Source: Phoronis australis
Taxonomy: Eukaryota > Phoronida > Phoronidae
Assembly (NCBI GenBank): GCA_002633005.1
Contig: NMRA01000650.1
Coordinates: 82,850 to 146,849, forward strand
DNA length: 64,000 bases
Direction of reading: 5' to 3'
Below are positions 59,221-64,000 of this stretch, piece by piece. The notes under the pieces were generated by a model that did not search any database, was not told where the DNA came from, and saw only the letters and a list, made by a program, of their open reading frames with translations. The translations under genes and the position numbers were made by a program. Positions within the stretch are counted from its first letter, which is position 1; every line of letters begins with the position of its first letter.

Positions 59221-60505
59221 GTAAGAAAAAACAACCTTAATATTATTTGCGAAAGCATATAATCTAGGGTGTATCAAAGCATTTGGTCCGGTCAAAAACC
59301 ACGACTTTCAATTTTCTGATAGTAGAAATTATGCCAAATTGTGTTGAGCATATACCAATTTGTTAATAATTGGGGCACATGACGTTGTCAATTTTTTAAA
59401 GAATAGCAAAAAGAAAGGTGCATATGTAGCAAAACAACAGTGTTACATGATTAAATTTCGATGTGAACGATCAATGGCGGTTACAGTTTTCTAAATCATG
59501 AAAAGAATATTACGTTGATATATTCGAGGCTGCAATACGGTAGCATTTTTATTTGTTGTTTTGATAGAGTGTGGACAGCATGTTAGTTTTTGAAAAGCTC
59601 ACTTGATAAGGCTTTTGAATTTTGAAAATTGAACAAGGGATGTCACTTATACAGTTTGTGACTTTAACAGCCTAGCATGTTTGTTTAATGTTTCAATAGT
59701 ATGTTCCGCATTACTTCTGCTCGGTGTGTCATATAATTGGTCGAGTTACCAAACTACCAGTCAGAGTACTCTAAACTCGTGAATCTCTTACATTAGTCTA
59801 CATATTTCGTGCTATGAGAAATATGTCATTTCTCCTCACATTTTCCAACGTTTTAAATAGCTCTGAATGGGTTACCACACGTGGTTAAGTTACACAATGT
59901 CTTAACAATTCACCCAAGCAGATCCCTGCTGATGCAATTTCAAAAGAAATCAGCAAGTGAAATATCCGGATTCTCGAGTATATCGTCGATGAGAGTGGTG
60001 AAATATAATAGCCAAACCACAACTTAAAAAATTGCCTTTTGTTTCTTTTTTGAAGTTTGGTTTATGAACTCCCAATTTTGCGGTAGTTCATTGTTTTACA
60101 ATATTGCTTATTTTTTCGATCTTATGCACTCACATTTTCATAAGTGACTGAATTATGCTGTCATACCCTGTCCACTATGCGTGTGTCCAGCGTCCGCTGC
60201 GGCATTTATCTCCGAATTCTCCTGATGGATGTTTATAAAATTTTGAGGTTACGATTCTTTCATAGATTAGAAGGCTTTGCCGAATGTTTGGGTGGATCTG
60301 ATTAGACGGCGGTGTGCCCCTTCAGGGTAATTTTAGTTTTAAGGATTCCACTGTACGTTTGGAGTTCCGGATAAGTTTTTGACGAATAGGTATTTGTTAG
60401 AAAAAACTATGGCCACTGCTCTTTTTGTTCGGAGACTTTCGACACATAATATTTTTTACATTTTTTATACATTTACGAAAACATAAAAAACAAGAACATA
60501 ACGTA
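59221..60505. other. Intron between DED-A and DED-B (unit 3), first part
   Basis: The first 800 bases loosely match 2462-3700. From 60070 to 60360 there is repeat DNA of the CCTAGTGGC-ladder type (GGTGTGCCCCTTCAGGGTAA). No exon. Confidence 0.5.
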
Positions 60506-60570
60506 AACACACACACACGCACACACACACAAACACACACACAAACACACACACAAAACACACACACGCA
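60506..60570. repeat. (CA)n microsatellite
   Basis: An interrupted ACACAC run with G and AA interruptions. It produces spurious open frames on both strands. Confidence 0.95.
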
Positions 60571-60689
60571 TACCCCACGCTTAATGCTCTTGACTACTAA
60601 GAAAAACAGTTTCAAAGTTACACCATCATTTTGTACAAATTCTGAACTCAAATCCTTACGAGCACTATACATTTCACTCACATAATATT

Positions 60690-62050
60690 GTTTGATTAAG
60701 TTAAAAAAATCTACTTAGAAGTAAGGTTTTCAATCTGAACATTTGGCTACAAATAAACTGCTTACCCAATAATAAATACGTTTTTAAATTTTCCCTTTTC
60801 ATCAAAAAAGCCATAATTTATATTGTTGCATGAAAAAGTGCCGACACACTGGGGATTTGCTTTGTTTAAAATTTCATTATTGTGTCCAGAATGAATTTAC
60901 AGTTTCACATTCCCAAAATGAGCGTTTCAAAGTCTCTTTTTATTGTCCACAAAAGGAACAAGTGTCGTCATTCGTAACTTGAATTATTTTTAAAAACGAG
61001 TTGCTAGTCAAAATTCTCGTCAAGAGTCTGAATAGAAGCCACCTAATTCTTGGGTCTCTTGTTATGTTACATAGAAGGGAATTGATAAACCTCTTCCCAT
61101 GATTTTTTTCGTATTTACTTTAAGTTCTTTTGCCGACTTTGACCCGGCTTTTGAAACTTCGGAACTATAATTTAATTGTGTACAAATATGTTGACACCCT
61201 CTCCCACAACTTTTCCGTTTCATTAAAATCTTTGGTACGACAGGATGATACGTATGAAAACTAACATCTGTATCAATAGAACATTTCTGCTGGTGCTTAA
61301 ATATCACTGACATTAGACTGTTATGATTCATTAAGTTCATTTGATAGTTAAAACATCCACAGTAAATCAATAGTTCAAAATATTACCGTTAGGGGAAAAC
61401 AAGTCCTTTATCATAAAGAATATGCCTCCATAGTACCAACTGCTGCACAAAATACTTTTTGCTCCTGCCTCCATTCATCTATCTGATTTTTGATTTCCAA
61501 ACAATTTCCAAAGGAGATAACACATTCAAATATCTTTCCACAATCAAAATTAGGCAAATTTATCTCAAGAAAGTAAACTCCATACTTGGCAAAAATTTTA
61601 ATCTCTGGAAAACTCAAATGAAACAAACTTAGACTGACCGCTTACAATTTTTTAACAAGTTAATCTTTAAAGCCCTACAGAAGGAAAATATGTTAATGCT
61701 TCTAATACCTCCTTCATTACGATTACAAACAGTTCGGTAGCGCTTAATTTTGTCACTTCCACCTTGCCAGAGGAATTCAAAGAAAATTGAGTTTAGTTTT
61801 TCTTAAATATGTTTCGAAGACTGTGGCAAGGATACAGGGTATCTGAAGATTGACAATTTTTAAACCGCAAGCGCTTTCATTGCTGTGATCCTCCAAAAAG
61901 GTGTCAAATTTCTTTTGGAACAGTTTTTCAAAATTAATGCAATATCTTTCATTTTCGCCAAGTAATTTTGGTTTGCCAGATTGTAGTTGTAGTTGTGATT
62001 TTCTGTTCTTTATGCCTGGAAATCTATTACGTTCTTTGATGGGTGTTCCT
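60690..62050 (-). mobile_element. Decayed L1-like non-LTR retrotransposon fragment
   Basis: On the minus strand, from about 61790 downward, the frame reads IFFEFLWQGGSDKIKRYR, then EGGIRSINIFSFCRALKINL, which is the thumb/post-reverse-transcriptase block of L1-clade ORF2. Further down (near 60970) DDTCSFCGQ, ETL, WECETVNSFW forms the usual C-terminal Cys-rich motif. Frames shift several times, so it is a dead copy. Minus-strand open frames 61062-61370 and 61411-61626 are pieces of it. Absent from the paralogous introns of units 1 and 2. Confidence 0.72.
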
Positions 62051-62159
62051 GAAATTCTGTAAAAAGTTGCAATCCCGAGACCTGCCTCGCTTGGATTTCA
62101 CCTGTCGTTTTTTTGTTTTGCTGTGCCCTACATGTTTGTTGTCTAGTTCTAGCCCTAAT

Positions 62160-62290
62160 TTCTTAGAGGATTAATCAGAAAGGCAGGTGTGCCCCTGTTG
62201 AAGAGGGCATTCCTGAATTGTTTTGGCCTCCTTGAAGGCTAAGCTTACTAGTGTCGCTCTATTCCCTGGTGGTGTATCAAATAATGACAC
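62160..62290. repeat. Dispersed repeat shared with 41080-41200
   Basis: GGCAGGTGTGCCCC, GAGGGCATTCCTGA and GTCGCTCTATTC are shared in order with unit 2. Its position upstream of DED-B is equivalent, so it is part of the ancestral intron and marks how the units align. Confidence 0.55.
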
Positions 62291-62843
62291 TTTGGTATGC
62301 GTGGACTGGAATCCACACAGCGGGTGTGCAAATCGACGTCCCACGATGCTGTTGTTTATCTAGTGCTGACGGAGATACCTTTAACACGACACAAATCCTG
62401 ATCTCGTAATCCAATATCTCAAGGGTTGGGATATAAGCGTTCTAGTACTCAAAATAATATTTTAAAATATGCACTTTCGTTCCCCTTTTCTGTGAATTCC
62501 GGCCAGGCAAATGTCCATTATACTGTGCTAAAGTTCAGTTGTGCTAAAATTCAGTACCATGTGTGAAAATGGTGTTATAGTCTCAAGTTCGCTTCTCATG
62601 GGCACTAGACTCGAGCTAAAACTAGGAATGAAAACTCGAGATTTCATGTAAAAACTCAATCTTCAAACCTCTCAATTAAGGTGATTAACTGCAAACTATT
62701 TTTATAATGTCTGAAACACGACGTACCATCCCGTTTTTTTTCGCCAAAAATTGGGTTTTGTGATGAGCAACCTTCACTCAGATTTATTTGTGCAGGTGTG
62801 ATTTTATATTTAAGTGGTCGTGAATGTTTTTTTTTGTTTCCAG

Positions 62844-63016
62844 ACCAGTAATACTACAGAACATAACAGACACTGGGCAACTTCTCAAAGAGCTTGACAA
62901 ACAAGCGGTCATTGCAGTTGGGGATTATAGGAAGTTAATCAATATGCTGGACCTGCTCAATCTGAACGCAATTAAGAGACGAGTGGAAGAACTGGCGCGT
63001 GATATAAGTGCACTTG
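62844..63016 (+). CDS. DED-B exon: helices 3-6 of a death effector domain (unit 3)
   Basis: A 173-nt exon between TGTTTCCAG and GTATGAG, phase 2 in and phase 1 out, encoding PVILQNITDTGQLLKELDKQ, then GDYRKLINMLDLLNLNAIKR and RVEELARDISALG. Helix 6 has NLNAI where canonical DEDs have RxDL, more diverged than units 1 and 2. Readthrough gives a GMRDYVDLLPMNTQLPPV tail ending at TAG 63070-63072. It pairs with 59109. Confidence 0.77.
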
Positions 63017-63180
63017 GTATGAGAGATTATGTTGACCTACTTCCCATGAACACTCAACTGCCACCTGTATAGATGTAACTGTCACGTGATATAAGTGCAC
63101 TTAAGTTGGTATCAGAGATGATGTTGATATTCTGTACATCTATTGAACACTCAGCTCCCACTTGTACAGATGTACTCTGT
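63000..63180. repeat. Local tandem duplication of the DED-B 3' end
   Basis: CGTGATATAAGTGCACTT at 62998 recurs at 63085, followed again by GGTATxAGAGATxATGTTGA, GAACACTCA and GTATAG/GTACAGATGTA. The second copy (63085-63180) is out of frame and lacks a usable exon. Confidence 0.7.
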
Positions 63181-64000
63181 AGGTTGCCATTTATCATCGA
63201 AGCTATGAATGTTTTTTAATTTGAGCTTCGTAATTGCCACCTAATTACTCTCAGGATAACAGTACGTAAAAGTATAACCAGGGAGAGAAACTAAAATGCG
63301 ATGATTTTAAAGAAAACACCCTACTGATACAGTTAAGAACAGGGGGGAATATAAACCCATAGCAATTCCAGTTATTACCTAAATACGAAACAATGTATGC
63401 TGTTTGTTTATTGTAAACACGGATTATTACCATACTCATTTACATAAAAATAGTCTCACATAATGAGACTTTCGGTTCTCAAATGGTTTTCATAACGAGC
63501 TAGGGTGTTTGTGAATTAGAACTTCATTTTAGTATTTATAATTTAAGTTGCTTTTCATTGTAAATTCCTCATTTTATCGTGCATGAACTTTGTGCAGCAG
63601 AAAACGCTTTAAGTGTGCATGAGTGGCAGTGTCTAGTACATTGTCAAGCTGAGGTGTACCGGTTAAATGCCAAGTTTGCCTTCGCAACAGTTGTGATATA
63701 TTAATGCCATTTACTAAGTGTGTTGGTCATTTTTTCAGGTGTATAAATCTCCCAACAACTGACGTCAGTCAGAGCTTTCCTAACCTTCACTGTGCTGGTG
63801 TGATTAAAAACAGCCATACAGTGGGCGATCAAAGTCACGCGTGATATCACGCAGCGCCTTGAATACGTGATCGAATACAGTATATTCGTGTCGGTGATGT
63901 TGATTTGTACGTGTGAATTTATCTTCGTCTGGATATCCGTTTATGTCTAGGTTGAATGCTTTGTAGTTGCTTCCACCTTCAGCTGATGTTGACAGCGTGG
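63181..64000. other. Flank after the last DED-B exon
   Basis: No exon or element is supported. Sequence near 63390-63450 (CATTTACATAAAA) resembles 45410-45425 downstream of the unit-2 DED-B, so the flank belongs to the duplicated unit. Confidence 0.45.

Noticed and set aside
60397-60685. Overlapping open frames on both strands over the CA repeat
   Set aside because: Low-complexity Thr-His or Val-Cys runs produced by the microsatellite.
63730-63760. Possible acceptor TTTTTTCAG opening a further exon
   Set aside because: The following frames close quickly and no paralogous exon exists at the matching place in units 1 and 2.

Overview
The window is AT-rich eukaryotic nuclear DNA. Coding sequence is in short exons with GT/AG borders and long introns, and the introns are full of transposon debris, minisatellites and segmental duplications. 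The content (death-fold and ZU5 adaptor exons, PIF/Harbinger, L1-like and RNase H-bearing non-LTR elements, very frequent TACATGTA) suggests a marine invertebrate, possibly an invertebrate deuterostome such as a hemichordate, echinoderm or amphioxus. The species cannot be fixed from sequence alone.

The gene content is one tandemly duplicated family, all on the plus strand. Its exons fall into a fixed set: D (36-residue acidic), E (short), ZU5 (one large exon of about 850 nt, a ZU5 domain followed by a UPA-like beta-rich half), G (linker ending NTTG), DED-A (helices 1-2 of a death effector domain) and DED-B (helices 3-6). Left to right: G 1821, DED-A 2350, DED-B 7741, decayed D 10765, E-like exons 11282 and 13914, D 24002, E 24411, ZU5 25559, G 29944, ZU5 31347, G 33538, DED-A 36675, DED-B 44828, D 49083, E 49621, ZU5 50711, G 55172, DED-A 59109, DED-B 62844. 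Intron phases are compatible at every junction. The simplest reading is three adjacent genes (the first entering from the left) encoding ZU5-UPA-like-DED proteins. This is the layout of UNC5, PIDD and ankyrins (ZU5-UPA-death domain) with a DED in place of the death domain. A single very long modular gene is the alternative. No first exon, promoter or poly(A) site could be identified with confidence.

The rest is intron or intergenic. Positions 1-8000 are a paralogue of about 32370-45110. A second duplicon, carrying decayed coding-like sequence, occurs at about 7985-10860, 14768-17805, 18309-24000 and 45957-49080. Because paralogues can be compared base by base, several insertions can be seen with their empty sites: a TTAA-flanked element (33627-35295), a 5'-truncated RNase H non-LTR element (38255-39496), a foldback element (51919-53310), and ten 6-bp insertions that turn TA into TACATGTA, the known scar of Tc1-type transposon excision. 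Single N characters at 14767, 17806, 44098 and 53979 each sit at the edge of a duplicated block, so some duplications are probably assembly artefacts.
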